From contig JAEZUM010000059.1 in assembly GCA_023421075.1 (NCBI GenBank), positions 1 through 26,749 of the forward strand: a stretch of DNA of 26,749 nt. Direction: 5' to 3'. Shown here piece by piece: positions 7,429 through 15,940 of the stretch. The number at the start of each line of letters is the position of its first letter. Positions within the stretch are counted from its first letter, which is position 1. This stretch comes from Bacillota bacterium (GTDB lineage: Bacteria > Bacillota > Clostridia > Lachnospirales > Lachnospiraceae). Position numbers and translations under genes: made by a program. Under the pieces are notes generated by a model. It was not told where the DNA came from. It searched no databases and was given only the letters and a program-made list of their open reading frames with translations.

Positions 7429-8448
7429 TTAATAATTCGGAGCGGGTTTCTTCTTCTCTTCAAAGAGAATGTCATCGCCCTTTTTCTTCTTCCACATTAC
7501 CCAAAGCGGGCCGGCGATACAGATCGTGGAATAACAACCACTGATGGAACCGACTGCCATTGGAAGTGCGAAGCTCATGATGGAAGTGATTCCATTTCCC
7601 ATCGCAAGGAAATATACCAAGCCAACACTCACCATAACTGCTACGTTAGTATTCACGGAGCGCATCATGGACTGTGTAATGGACAGATCGGTAACGGCCT
7701 CCAACGGATAGCCGATGTAACTCTTAGCATTCTCACGGATACGGTCATAGATAACAATCGTATCGTTGATGGAATAACCAATGATACTCAAGGCTACCGC
7801 AACGAAGGACTCTCCGATCGGTATCTTGAAGATAACACAGGTAAAGAAGACAATCAGTACGTCATGAATTAGGGCAACAATCGCCATAGCACCCGCGGAC
7901 AGTCCTCCCATCATCTTAAATCGAACCCAAACATATACCAGAACCAAGGAGCCTGCTAATAAGATGGAAATAATTCCGTTTCTTAAAAAGCGTTGACCAA
8001 AGAACGGTTCTACCATGGAGGATTCTGATTGCTTTAACTGCGCATCCGGGAAGGTTTCTGTTAAGACCGCATCAAATTCTTCTCTTTCTGCTGCATCCAA
8101 ACCATAGTTACCGGCGATATTTAAGATTAATCGCTGCTCTCCACTGGCGATATCCTCCGTTACCTGAGTAGTAACCGGTCGTCCAAGGGAATCGGTAGCA
8201 ACCTCTGCAGCCTTATCCGCATCGATCTCACCGACATAGGTATACTTAATTAATGCTCCACCCTTGAATTGGATATCAAGCTGTACTCCGTTGATGAACA
8301 TGAACAGGATACCAATCAGCATGATGGATAAGGATATGGTAAAGTAAATCTTACGTTTTGCAAAGAACGGTATAATTTTATTTTCTTTATACATCTCGGG
8401 AGTAACTTTCACTTCCTTAACATATTTTCTATCTCTCATATCTCTCAT
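7429..8448 (-). CDS. secF: Protein translocase subunit SecF
   Basis: Membrane subunit that, with SecD, uses the proton gradient to help pull secreted proteins through SecYEG. The 339 residues show an N-terminal helix (about 33-52), the periplasmic-type domain beginning QLDIQFKGGALIKY, and five further helices. The family signature is IGYSINDTIVIYDRIRENAK in the fourth helix region, with the conserved Asp and Arg. The start overlaps the secD stop by four bases (ATGA), which indicates translational coupling. GAGGGTGA lies before the ATG, which is followed by a repeated ATGAGAGAT. Length and order are normal. Confidence 0.97.
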   Translation of the reverse strand: MRDMRDRKYVKEVKVTPEMYKENKIIPFFAKRKIYFTISLSIMLIGILFMFINGVQLDIQFKGGALIKYTYVGEIDADKAAEVATDSLGRPVTTQVTEDIASGEQRLILNIAGNYGLDAAEREEFDAVLTETFPDAQLKQSESSMVEPFFGQRFLRNGIISILLAGSLVLVYVWVRFKMMGGLSAGAMAIVALIHDVLIVFFTCVIFKIPIGESFVAVALSIIGYSINDTIVIYDRIRENAKSYIGYPLEAVTDLSITQSMMRSVNTNVAVMVSVGLVYFLAMGNGITSIMSFALPMAVGSISGCYSTICIAGPLWVMWKKKKGDDILFEEKKKPAPNY

Positions 8449-9725
8449 AGTGTCACCCTCCTTGACCAGCAGGTATAGAGTGCAGGTTTGCGTAAGAATT
8501 TAAAGTTGCTCAAGGAAGTTGTCATCAATCTGGATGCTGTTACTCCGGCAAGGAAGTTAAATACAATACCGGTAAATAACGAGTATGCGAAGGATAACAT
8601 TGTTCCGGATCCAAACACCATTAAAATGAACGCAACGATAAGCACCGTAATATTTCCGTCGAAGACAGAGGTAAAGGCATTCTTATAACCGGAAGCAATT
8701 GCAGATGCAACACTCTTACCGGATTTGATCTCCTCACTAATTCTCTCTGAAATAATAACATTCGCATCAACACCCATACCGATTGACAGGATGATACCTG
8801 CGATACCTTGAAGGGTTAAGGTCATCTGCGGAACAGAGAGTGCCAGAATCTGACCGGTTACCTGAATCGTAAGTGCAATGCAGGCTACAAAGCCGGGAAG
8901 TTTGTAATAGGATACCAGGAAAATGCAGATTAATGCAAATGCAAATACACCTGCCATTAACATAACACTAAGCGCACCGGAACCCAAGGTAGGGCTGATG
9001 GTGTTGTAATTCTTGGTAATCATGGAGAAGGGAAGTGCACCGGAATTGATCTTATCCGCGATACTCTTCGCTTGCTCGTAGCCATCCATACCGGTAATCT
9101 GAGCAGAACCGCTGGAGATATGCTCATTTACCGTAGCGGACTGAATTAAAGTCTTATCCATATAGATATTGATCAGTTTACCAACGAGTTTCTGTGTCGC
9201 TTCACTGAATAGTCTGGTACCCTCATCATCAAAGCTTAAGCTTACAACATATTGATTGATACTCTGATCAACAACTGCTGCTGCCTTTGCTACATGATCA
9301 CCGGTAAGCAGAATATTACCATCTGAATCCTGGAAGGTAAGCTGTGCTGTCTGTCCAAGCTCTGCAATTGCTGCCTCCGGATCAAAATTAGTCTCATCTG
9401 CCTTCCACGGGAAACGTACGATAACATAACCGTTATCCTTGTCGATGGTTACATCACGGTCCATAATGTTCTGTTGATCGAGACGTGTCTCGATAATGGT
9501 ACGTGCGGACTCTAACTCATCTCCGGTAGGCTTACGATCAAGTCCTTCCGGCTGGAAGGCTGCATCTACGCCGCCACGGATATCGATACCGTAACGCATA
9601 TCCGGTGCACCCAGAATTGTCAGCGGGTCATCACCCATCGGAATCGTTAAACCGTTAATAGCCGTATATACCATAAGTATTGCTACGATTAATACAATAA
9701 AAAATACTGGCTTATTCTTATTCAT
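8445..9725 (-). CDS. secD: Protein translocase subunit SecD
   Basis: Partner of SecF in the Sec export machine. Start MNKNKPVFFIVLIVAILMVY gives the first membrane helix, YGIDIRGGVDAAF is the SecD hallmark (GLDLRGG type), a large extracytoplasmic domain follows, and then five helices with GIAGIILSIGMGVDANVIISERI. The 426-residue length is short for SecD but usual in Firmicutes Clostridia, where SecD and SecF are separate. I chose the ATG at 9725 because GGAAAGGA lies 8 bases upstream; an upstream TTG at 9743 would start inside that region. The last residues (KPALYTCWSRRVTL) diverge from the usual ending and run over the secF start. Confidence 0.96.
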   Translation of the reverse strand: MNKNKPVFFIVLIVAILMVYTAINGLTIPMGDDPLTILGAPDMRYGIDIRGGVDAAFQPEGLDRKPTGDELESARTIIETRLDQQNIMDRDVTIDKDNGYVIVRFPWKADETNFDPEAAIAELGQTAQLTFQDSDGNILLTGDHVAKAAAVVDQSINQYVVSLSFDDEGTRLFSEATQKLVGKLINIYMDKTLIQSATVNEHISSGSAQITGMDGYEQAKSIADKINSGALPFSMITKNYNTISPTLGSGALSVMLMAGVFAFALICIFLVSYYKLPGFVACIALTIQVTGQILALSVPQMTLTLQGIAGIILSIGMGVDANVIISERISEEIKSGKSVASAIASGYKNAFTSVFDGNITVLIVAFILMVFGSGTMLSFAYSLFTGIVFNFLAGVTASRLMTTSLSNFKFLRKPALYTCWSRRVTL

Positions 9726-9757
9726 TCTTTCTGTCCTTTCCAAGGTTATTTATTCTA

Positions 9758-10168
9758 CTAGTCTATCCAATACATAGGAGGAGCATGTCCACCCAGAGAA
9801 AATGCAAGCAGAGATTTTCTCCGATATGTGCTAACGGAATAAGTCTTAGTATAAATTAATAAAATTGCGATCGTTAGAACGGGCAGTATCGTGGAATCAA
9901 GCACTCTTTTCAGCAACCGTTCGAAATCCTTCAGATATCTGCCGAGGACAGAATTTATCTTTATGTTGTTTATCAACTCATAATTATTTACTTCATTTAT
10001 AATATAAGCATCCTGTGACATTATGAAAAGAGTATACTGCTTGCCGGAGGATGTCTCCAGATTGGTCGTATACGCTAATGGCGTAAGCATTAGATGCAAT
10101 AAGATTGCGGAACTGATTAACAGGGAAACCCTTGTTGTATTCTCATTTCGGTTTTTATTAATACCCAT
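9758..10168 (-). CDS. Small membrane protein upstream of secD, unknown function
   Basis: 136 residues from the ATG at 10168, which has GGAAGGGG 8 bases upstream. There are two membrane segments: near the start (VSLLISSAILLHLMLTPLAY) and at about residue 90-110 (STILPVLTIAILLIYTKTYS). Between them lies an extracytoplasmic stretch of about 55 residues rich in Asn and Ile. The tail is basic and ends SLGGHAPPMYWID. I do not recognise a family. It is 32 bases upstream of secD on the same strand, so cotranscription with secDF is likely, and a link to secretion or to a neighbouring export process is possible but unproven. Confidence 0.65.
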   Translation of the reverse strand: MGINKNRNENTTRVSLLISSAILLHLMLTPLAYTTNLETSSGKQYTLFIMSQDAYIINEVNNYELINNIKINSVLGRYLKDFERLLKRVLDSTILPVLTIAILLIYTKTYSVSTYRRKSLLAFSLGGHAPPMYWID

Positions 10169-10423
10169 ACTTACACCCCTTCCTATCATAATTCATCTTA
10201 GTCTATCATATACTTATGCGAATCAGATGTTTTCTCTTCTTGTAAAACACTCTGCAGATTAATACCGTCATGAAATAAATTAACACAAACCATGAAATTT
10301 GTATACTAAAAAATGTATTTATCCCTCATATACCATCCTTACAAATATCTCCCTCAAATAACCCGAAGATTACGTGAGGAACAAACCGTGTTAAACAGGC
10401 TTCACAAGCCTTCCGTAAACAGG

Positions 10424-10477
10424 AAGAAAAAGCATCATGAGGATTGTCGCTTTTGTGACCTTCCTTCATAATGCTTT
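10424..10477 (-). terminator. Terminator of the YvyF-like gene
   Basis: Arms AAAGCATCATGA (10429-10440) and TCATAATGCTTT (10466-10477) form a 12-base stem with one G-U pair, followed by TTTTTCTT on the minus strand. It begins 11 bases after the stop codon. The rest of the 10169-10487 spacer (319 bases) holds a small AGGCTT/AAGCCT hairpin near 10397-10410 and no convincing gene. Confidence 0.75.
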
Positions 10478-10487
10478 CCTTTGTTCT

Positions 10488-10868
10488 CTATCTGGGTCTG
10501 CAACGGAAGCAATATACTCCGCTTTTAATCTTAGTACCGCAGCTTGCACATCGGAACCATGCATACTCCGAGTCATCCGAGAATTCCAGTCTCTCCTCAC
10601 GTACCCAGTCAAGCAATCGATTCGCTGATACTTCATTCGCTTCGGCAATCTGGGCAACGGTAGCTCTGGGGTGACTTAAAATATATTCCTTCACCTGATC
10701 CAGCTTCTTCTCTTCTTCCATAACAAGCGGCTTCAGAATCGATTTCTTCTCTCCCTTGGGTGCCTCCTGGTCGGTATCCGACCTCCTGCCGGCACAGTCC
10801 GGACACAGCTCCGGACCATAGATGTATTTAAAAAGCCTTCTACAGTTTTTACATACCTTTACTTCCAT
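10488..10868 (-). CDS. YvyF-like flagellar-region zinc-ribbon/HTH protein (TIGR03826 type)
   Basis: 126 residues from ATG 10868 (MEVKVCKNC), with GGAGAAG just upstream. An N-terminal zinc ribbon has C6-x2-C9 and C22-x2-C25. A linker follows, then a helical region about 55-95 with an HTH-like core (HPRATVAQIAEANEVSANRLLDWV) as in MerR/XRE-type folds. A second ribbon closes the protein (FRCASCGTKIKSGVYCFRC). This arrangement matches the YvyF/TIGR03826 proteins coded beside comF and flgM in many Firmicutes. No flagellar gene is visible here, so a motility role is not backed by context. It lies 52 bases after the DUF6472 gene and probably shares its transcript. Confidence 0.75.
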   Translation of the reverse strand: MEVKVCKNCRRLFKYIYGPELCPDCAGRRSDTDQEAPKGEKKSILKPLVMEEEKKLDQVKEYILSHPRATVAQIAEANEVSANRLLDWVREERLEFSDDSEYAWFRCASCGTKIKSGVYCFRCRPR

Positions 10869-10920
10869 TTCTTCTCCCTGTTCTTCGTAAATCAACTTCC
10901 AATGTTCCTGTTTATCAAAA

Positions 10921-11103
10921 TCAGATCTGTTTTCTTACAATCTTATATTCGTCGTGGAATTGGAAATGTGGGCAATGAAACATGGAGTAACTCATAAAAC
11001 GTTCCATATCATCCTCATCCAAATTAACGGTACATATATAGTTATCATACTCTTCATCATATATATAATGATCGCAATTCTCACAGTTATTCGCTCCACT
11101 CAT
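10921..11103 (-). CDS. DUF6472-like four-cysteine small protein
   Basis: Sixty residues, MSGANNCENCDHYIYDEEYD ... VRKQI. Four Cys in a C-x2-C ... C ... C pattern (C7, C10, C24, C44) suggest one zinc site, and the protein is very acidic. I recall this as the DUF6472 family of Clostridia, whose function is unknown; the DUF number is from memory. AGGAAGG precedes the ATG by about 12 bases. It is the first gene of a two-gene unit with the YvyF-like gene and begins just after the terminator of the upstream enzyme cluster. Confidence 0.75.
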   Translation of the reverse strand: MSGANNCENCDHYIYDEEYDNYICTVNLDEDDMERFMSYSMFHCPHFQFHDEYKIVRKQI

Positions 11104-11147
11104 TGATTACACCGCCTTCCTCTCAATTGATACTAATAATATAACAC

Positions 11148-11182
11148 AAAAAGCATAATCGAACAACGTTCGTTATGCTTTT
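11148..11182 (-). terminator. Terminator after the GNAT gene
   Basis: Arms AAAAGCATAA (11149-11158) and TTATGCTTTT (11173-11182) with inner GAAC/GTTC make a near-perfect hairpin that ends in TTTTTG on the minus strand. It lies 110 bases after the GNAT stop and closes the 11292-17049 gene run. Confidence 0.8.
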
Positions 11183-11291
11183 AGCAATCTATCATTCTGA
11201 TTTTAGTTTTTATTCACACAAGCCTTCCGATATTAGCTCCAGCATTGTCTTAAATATTCTTTTACTATCATTCTCACTTCGATGCTGACAA

Positions 11292-11762
11292 TTAAGTTTG
11301 TATATGATATTTCATAGAAGGATAGTGGGACTCCTCCTCTACAAATCCCAGCTTCTTATACAAAGGATATCCTGCCTTGGTGGCACTCAGCTCAATGTGT
11401 GCCAGATCAAGCTTCTTCCCATCCTCGATTGCCATTTGAAGCAGAGCTCCTGCCAACCCTTGTCTTCTGTAATTCTGCTTGGTATATACATTCAGCAGAA
11501 GTCCGGTCTTGCCTGATAGAAAATGAGGATTTCCGGGTTTTTCGGTGATAACCATTAATACGGTTGCTATGATATCTCCCTTATCCTCAGCAATATACGC
11601 ACATAACGAATGATTCATGTTTTTATGAAAATAGTTCGGCAGATCATGCTCCAGTCTTTCTCGATGCTCCGGCAACATACCGCCATGGTCTTCGGTAAGA
11701 TAAGCTAACCTCATCTGAACAAGCTGAGGGATATCGTATAATTCAGCCCTTCTCAGGTTCAT
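11292..11762 (-). CDS. GNAT family N-acetyltransferase
   Basis: 156 residues from ATG 11762, which has GGAGGTG 6 bases upstream; longer in-frame readings run into the radical SAM gene. The GNAT fold is clear: MNLRRAELYDIPQLVQMRLAYL for helix alpha-1, then TGLLLNVYTKQNYRRQGLAGALL, where the acetyl-CoA pyrophosphate loop R-R-x-G-x-A follows the beta-4 strand, and AGYPLYKKLGF near the end. It would move an acetyl group from acetyl-CoA to an amine; the acceptor cannot be read from the sequence. It follows the radical SAM gene by 37 bases and ends the run. Confidence 0.9.
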   Translation of the reverse strand: MNLRRAELYDIPQLVQMRLAYLTEDHGGMLPEHRERLEHDLPNYFHKNMNHSLCAYIAEDKGDIIATVLMVITEKPGNPHFLSGKTGLLLNVYTKQNYRRQGLAGALLQMAIEDGKKLDLAHIELSATKAGYPLYKKLGFVEEESHYPSMKYHIQT

Positions 11763-11799
11763 ACTAACACCTCCGTAATATGATTTATACACAGACAAT

Positions 11800-12729
11800 T
11801 CATTTTGAGTGAAGGTTATCCACAATATATCTGCAAACTCCACAGGGGGTATGGAATTTAGAGATATCCAGCTCCAGTCCCTGTACTCCGGCATAGGCGA
11901 TCAGTCCGCTTATCCCTTCCTCCAGTAACACCTTCATCATTGGAATCTCATAGGGATTATAACGCTCCAGAATGGCAAGGATATCTTCCTCGTACACATT
12001 GCCAATCCGAAAGAAGCATATGGATACATCGCCGTTTGCTTCGATACTGATGGAATCAACCTGATCCAAGCGGGTGCTGTAGGGTGCCTCGCCGCAGTGA
12101 TATGTTAAGTCCAGCCGGGGCTCCGGAAAATACTCGGACAGATACTCAAGCGCCTTACCTGCCGGAAATATGTCATTGCCACGGGATACCGTAAGATCTA
12201 ACGCTTCAACCTGAGCCAAAAGTTGCTTGGTTCGATTATTATAAGGATTATCATTCTCCCGGTTGACCACCCAGGCCGGTTGAAGACGGATCGGAATCTG
12301 ATTTCCCTCCTTAACCCGTTTGGCAAACTCATATACTACATCAAGTGGTATTGTCTCTTGATGAAAGGCATCTACGGACAAGAGTATATCGCCCACTCTT
12401 GCCTCCTCAAGCGCCTCCACTGCTGCCATACACTTATCCTGTTTATTTGTAAAAAAGCCGTTGGTAATCAATTGCCTTTTATCAATTCCACAATCTGCTG
12501 CTTCCCCTAATATTCCTTTTACTTCATTATAATATAGAAGTGGCTCTCCGCCAAAGCACATGACCGAAGTGATGGGATAGCGTTCCTTAAGCTTTGTCAG
12601 CATTCCCCTCAGCCTCTCATATTCGATATGCCCCCTCCTATTCAGCTTATCACCGACAGAACAATGCTTACATTGCCCGGTACACTGCTCGGTGATGACG
12701 AACTCAACCCTATTGATATCTATGTACAT
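11800..12729 (-). CDS. Radical SAM protein with extra C-terminal cysteines (SPASM-like)
   Basis: 309 residues from ATG 12729, with GGGG 7 bases upstream. The [4Fe-4S] motif C16-x3-C20-x2-C23 (CTGQCKHC) binds S-adenosylmethionine. CFGGEPLLY supplies the GGE motif, and QLITNGFFT and ILLSVDAFH follow as barrel strands. The C-terminal part has SISIEANGDVSICFFRIGNV and then TPCGVCRY, which look like part of a SPASM/twitch auxiliary iron-sulfur region. Such enzymes often modify peptides or proteins, but no precursor peptide gene is seen next to it. It follows the methyltransferase gene by 65 bases. The superfamily is certain; the substrate is unknown. Confidence 0.9.
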   Translation of the reverse strand: MYIDINRVEFVITEQCTGQCKHCSVGDKLNRRGHIEYERLRGMLTKLKERYPITSVMCFGGEPLLYYNEVKGILGEAADCGIDKRQLITNGFFTNKQDKCMAAVEALEEARVGDILLSVDAFHQETIPLDVVYEFAKRVKEGNQIPIRLQPAWVVNRENDNPYNNRTKQLLAQVEALDLTVSRGNDIFPAGKALEYLSEYFPEPRLDLTYHCGEAPYSTRLDQVDSISIEANGDVSICFFRIGNVYEEDILAILERYNPYEIPMMKVLLEEGISGLIAYAGVQGLELDISKFHTPCGVCRYIVDNLHSK

Positions 12730-12794
12730 ACCATTCCCCCGAATCATATTTTTGCATCTCTTGCCTATAAAATAGTAGCCTTAATTCATTTTCC

Positions 12795-13577
12795 TCACAC
12801 AAACATCCCATACTCCTTCGGAATATGGATGATCCCCTTCTCGTCCTTGCTCTCTTCAAAGCAATGGTATAGCTCATCTCTTGTTACATCACCAAGGTTA
12901 CCGATGGAAGCCATAGAATAGAGATAATCCAGCAGATCCTCTGTCTCAGTCACCTCAAGGGCATCAATATAATCCCTTCTGTCTACCGCTTCAAAATGTC
13001 TCTCTAGAATCTCTGCCCCGTTCTGCAGTGTAAAGCTTCCGTTAATATCAATATGGATACCATATCTACCTAAGGTTCTTGTAAGATAGTGCTGAATTCC
13101 GTTCTCACCGAAGGTAGCACAGTAGAAGCAACCTCCCTTCTTCAGGACACGGGATACCTCCTGAAGCCCCTTCCTAAGATCCGGCACATGGTATAGCATC
13201 ATGTTCGCTATAATCATATCAAAGGACTCCGCCTCATAAGGGATCTCTTCTATATTAATCTGTTCGAAGGACACCTGAGGAAAAGAAGCGAACTTGTTCC
13301 TTACGACAGCAACCATTCCCTCCGAGAAATCGGATAGGATTAGTGAGACTCCGGGATTTAAATGTTCCATCCGACTCATCCATAGATCACCCGTTCCACA
13401 GCCAAGCTCCAGGATTCGCATATTATCCTTAATCTCATATTGCTGATAGAGCCAATTCCCAAAGCCCAACTGATTCACACTATATTTCTCATGAATAGAA
13501 ATTCTGGTGTTCAGGTTCGTACTGTTGCTATATTGTTCCTGTACTGCTTTTGCATCCTTCATACGGTTCTCAGTCAT
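12795..13577 (-). CDS. Class I SAM-dependent methyltransferase
   Basis: 260 residues. MRILELGCGTGDLW (about 53-66) is motif I that binds S-adenosylmethionine. SLILSDFSEGMV supplies the acidic residue of motif II, INIEEIPYEAESFDMIIANMMLYHVPD is motif post-II/III, and LQEVSRVLKKGGCFYCATFG is typical of the Methyltransf_11/UbiE-type fold. The substrate is not evident. AAGGAGGAATCCC ahead of the ATG is a near-perfect ribosome site. It lies 48 bases downstream of the PHP gene and 65 upstream of the radical SAM gene. Confidence 0.9.
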   Translation of the reverse strand: MTENRMKDAKAVQEQYSNSTNLNTRISIHEKYSVNQLGFGNWLYQQYEIKDNMRILELGCGTGDLWMSRMEHLNPGVSLILSDFSEGMVAVVRNKFASFPQVSFEQINIEEIPYEAESFDMIIANMMLYHVPDLRKGLQEVSRVLKKGGCFYCATFGENGIQHYLTRTLGRYGIHIDINGSFTLQNGAEILERHFEAVDRRDYIDALEVTETEDLLDYLYSMASIGNLGDVTRDELYHCFEESKDEKGIIHIPKEYGMFV

Positions 13578-13625
13578 GGGATTCCTCCTTAAAATTCTAA
13601 TTCTCTATTACAGAACGATCGGCAT

Positions 13626-14465
13626 CTAATGTACCATGTCATCTAATACTAATTGATCCATTCTAACCTTAAGTTCGCCTATCTCCGAATATCCAAAACC
13701 CCCATGACAATCTGATCCGGTTGTGATCAACAGCCCCTTCGCTCTACACACCTCTAGGCAGAGGTTCGTGATTTCGGCTGAGTGTGTCGGATAATAACAT
13801 TCGATTCCATCAAAGCCCTGCTCCATAAGCTGTAGGAGTCGATCGCGGAACATTTCCGGTTCCGTTTCCTTTATTGATACTCCGGGATGCGCCAGGATTG
13901 CCTTCCCTCCGGCATTATGAATCTGCTCCAGCACCTCCCGGATCGATGAATAATCACCGCTGTCATTGGTAATTCCATATTTATTGTAGATGGAGAAGCC
14001 CTCACGCAGACTATCCGTTAATCCCTTTTCCTGAAAATAATGCAGTGCCTTCCAGCCACCTTTTCCCTTATCATAGGAAAATGCCTGAAAATCACACAGT
14101 GAGATATCCTTATAATCCTTCTCCATATCCTTTATCAGACGGATGCTGATATTGTCCAGGATGTCACGATTATTTTTAACAAACCGGGAGAAATCATCAT
14201 TGTCGATATCAACTCCATACCCCAGAATATGAATATCCACGCCCTGATCGATGGAATCCAGCTCCACTCCGGACAGATACGCTATTCCGTATTTTCTAGC
14301 TAGCTCCTTCAGCTCCCCGACTGCAGTCAGAACATTGTGATCGGTAATTGCCAGCAATCCTACCTGATTGGTTACGGCTGTCTGAACTATCTCCTCGGGG
14401 GACATGGTTCCATCCGAATAATAGGAATGAAGATGTAAATCGACGTATCGGTCCTTAATTTTCAT
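13626..14465 (-). CDS. PHP domain phosphoesterase (YciV/RNase AM-like)
   Basis: 279 residues. The metal-binding motifs of the PHP superfamily are all present: DLHLHSYYSDGT (H11, H13, D18), LLAITDHN, GVELDS, DIHILGYGVD, KAILAHPG, ECYYPTHSAE and TTGSDCHGG. In this subfamily enzymes act on 3',5'-nucleoside bisphosphates or shorten RNA 5' ends. Which reaction applies here is inference from family. GGAGAAAATAC precedes the ATG, and it is the fifth gene of the leftward enzyme run. Confidence 0.9.
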   Translation of the reverse strand: MKIKDRYVDLHLHSYYSDGTMSPEEIVQTAVTNQVGLLAITDHNVLTAVGELKELARKYGIAYLSGVELDSIDQGVDIHILGYGVDIDNDDFSRFVKNNRDILDNISIRLIKDMEKDYKDISLCDFQAFSYDKGKGGWKALHYFQEKGLTDSLREGFSIYNKYGITNDSGDYSSIREVLEQIHNAGGKAILAHPGVSIKETEPEMFRDRLLQLMEQGFDGIECYYPTHSAEITNLCLEVCRAKGLLITTGSDCHGGFGYSEIGELKVRMDQLVLDDMVH

Positions 14466-14517
14466 GTATTTTCTCCTTACTTCCTTATATACTTCATAGT
14501 AGTTTTTTCGTCATCAT

Positions 14518-14940
14518 CTATATCATCGTTTCCTCAAATTTGGTTTTGCATTCAGAACATACCTTTTCATGAAGAGAAATCACTCCCCCACAGCTAGGGC
14601 AGGTCCAGCTCTCCCTTTGTCGTCTCATGAATTCCTCTATTCCAAGCTCCTTTACCTGCCTGCTATAATCAATTAAGCTGACCTGATAACGAAGCTGATA
14701 GCTCTTCTCCATATTCTTAACCAGCTTGCAGGGAAATGATTCACATTCATAGCAGTAGCTTAATTCTCTGCTATGAAGACATGTCTTAATCTTACAAGTT
14801 CTGCAGTGCTCCGGTTTACCGCCTTCCCCAGCGATACATCCGACACAGGCTTTCTTCGAATTACAATGCTTATAGCATACCATACAGTTCATACCGCAGG
14901 GTGCAAACATTATGGGGTCAATTTGTTCCGGCATTTTCAT
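14518..14940 (-). CDS. DUF3795 domain cysteine-rich protein
   Basis: 140 residues, very rich in cysteine: FAPCGMNCMVCY near the start, KACVGCIAG, EHCRTCKIKTC, YCYECESFPC, and a C-terminal zinc ribbon SWTCPSCGGVISLHEKVCSEC. The first part matches DUF3795 as I recall it; its function is unknown and it probably binds zinc or an iron-sulfur cluster. GGAGGAT lies 9 bases before the ATG. Spacing is 52 bases to the PHP gene and 79 to the serine hydrolase gene. Confidence 0.85.
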   Translation of the reverse strand: MKMPEQIDPIMFAPCGMNCMVCYKHCNSKKACVGCIAGEGGKPEHCRTCKIKTCLHSRELSYCYECESFPCKLVKNMEKSYQLRYQVSLIDYSRQVKELGIEEFMRRQRESWTCPSCGGVISLHEKVCSECKTKFEETMI

Positions 14941-15019
14941 AGCAATTATCCTCCGATTTCATATGAATGATTGTACTGATAGCATCATGTCCGTCATTCC
15001 TAATCCGTCCTAATCCAGT

Positions 15020-15895
15020 CTAAAGCTGCGGGTATATATTTTCCCATAAGCTGCGTCTCAGCTTTTCCTCAAGTCTTGCATCTTCCAAATTCGAGAGTAC
15101 CGCTATGACTGCATTATTCTCCGGCAGCACCATACAGACCTGACCCCATTTTCCACTTGCACGATAAGAATTATGCTCCTGCGTCCAGAAATAATACCCA
15201 TAGCCCCCTTCCCTATTCTCGATCTGCTTCTTCGTCGCCTGTTCCACCCAAGCAGCGGGGAGAAGCTGTCTACCAAGATAATGACCCTTCTGCAGGTACA
15301 ATTGTCCAATTCGGCTAAGCTCCTCTACTGTAAGCATCATACCCGTGGACCCATAAAAGTATCCCTCCGGACTATAGGCGCAGGTTACAGCAGGGATCTG
15401 TAAGGGATCAAATAATCTAGGCTTCAGAAAGTCCAGCATCGCCTTTCCGGTTGCCTTCTCCACCATAACCCCAGCAAGATAGGAAGTAAAATTATTATAA
15501 CGAAACTTTCTCAAGGAGATATTGGGCAACGGAATCGATAATATATGCTTCAGCCAGTTATCACAGGTCAATCGTTCAAAGGGATAATCCACGACGGACA
15601 TGGTGAGAAGCCGCTCCAAGGTAATCCGCTCAAGAGGATCAAGCTGATCCCGGGATACCTCTCCCGCAAGCTCCTGTTCAAAATAGGGAAGAATGGAATC
15701 CTCCAGCTTAAGATACCCCTCCGCAATCGCCATTCCAACCGCCGTTGAAGTAATGCTTTTCGTAACAGAATATAGATTTCTTCGTTCCACCGGAGCAAAA
15801 CAATGTTCAGCAAGCTTCTTCCCATCCTGTAATACGACAATTCCGTATACCTGCATATCATTCTCGTTTACCATTGATATGAAATCCTTTAGCAT
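15020..15895 (-). CDS. Serine hydrolase, class C beta-lactamase-like
   Basis: 291 residues with the beta-lactamase/penicillin-binding fold. The catalytic S-x-x-K is SVTK (S43, K46), the Y-x-N motif is FRYNNF (Y133, N135), and the third motif is SGKWGQVCMVLPENNAVIAVLSN. No signal peptide or membrane helix is seen, so the protein is probably cytoplasmic, unlike secreted class C beta-lactamases, and a role in resistance is not supported. Esterase or D-amino-peptidase activity is possible. GGAGGGGAGATGG precedes the ATG. Confidence 0.9.
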   Translation of the reverse strand: MLKDFISMVNENDMQVYGIVVLQDGKKLAEHCFAPVERRNLYSVTKSITSTAVGMAIAEGYLKLEDSILPYFEQELAGEVSRDQLDPLERITLERLLTMSVVDYPFERLTCDNWLKHILSIPLPNISLRKFRYNNFTSYLAGVMVEKATGKAMLDFLKPRLFDPLQIPAVTCAYSPEGYFYGSTGMMLTVEELSRIGQLYLQKGHYLGRQLLPAAWVEQATKKQIENREGGYGYYFWTQEHNSYRASGKWGQVCMVLPENNAVIAVLSNLEDARLEEKLRRSLWENIYPQL

Positions 15896-15940
15896 AAGCC
15901 ATCTCCCCTCCCAAATCGATTAGCAAAAGTCGTCTATGTA

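Noticed and set aside
7405..7872. Rightward 155-codon frame
   Set aside because: It is antisense to secF, which is certain, and starts within its terminator.
10403..11229. 13-base repeat CACAAGCCTTCCG at 10403-10415 and 11217-11229
   Set aside because: Two short copies without arms, target duplications or mobile genes; chance cannot be excluded.
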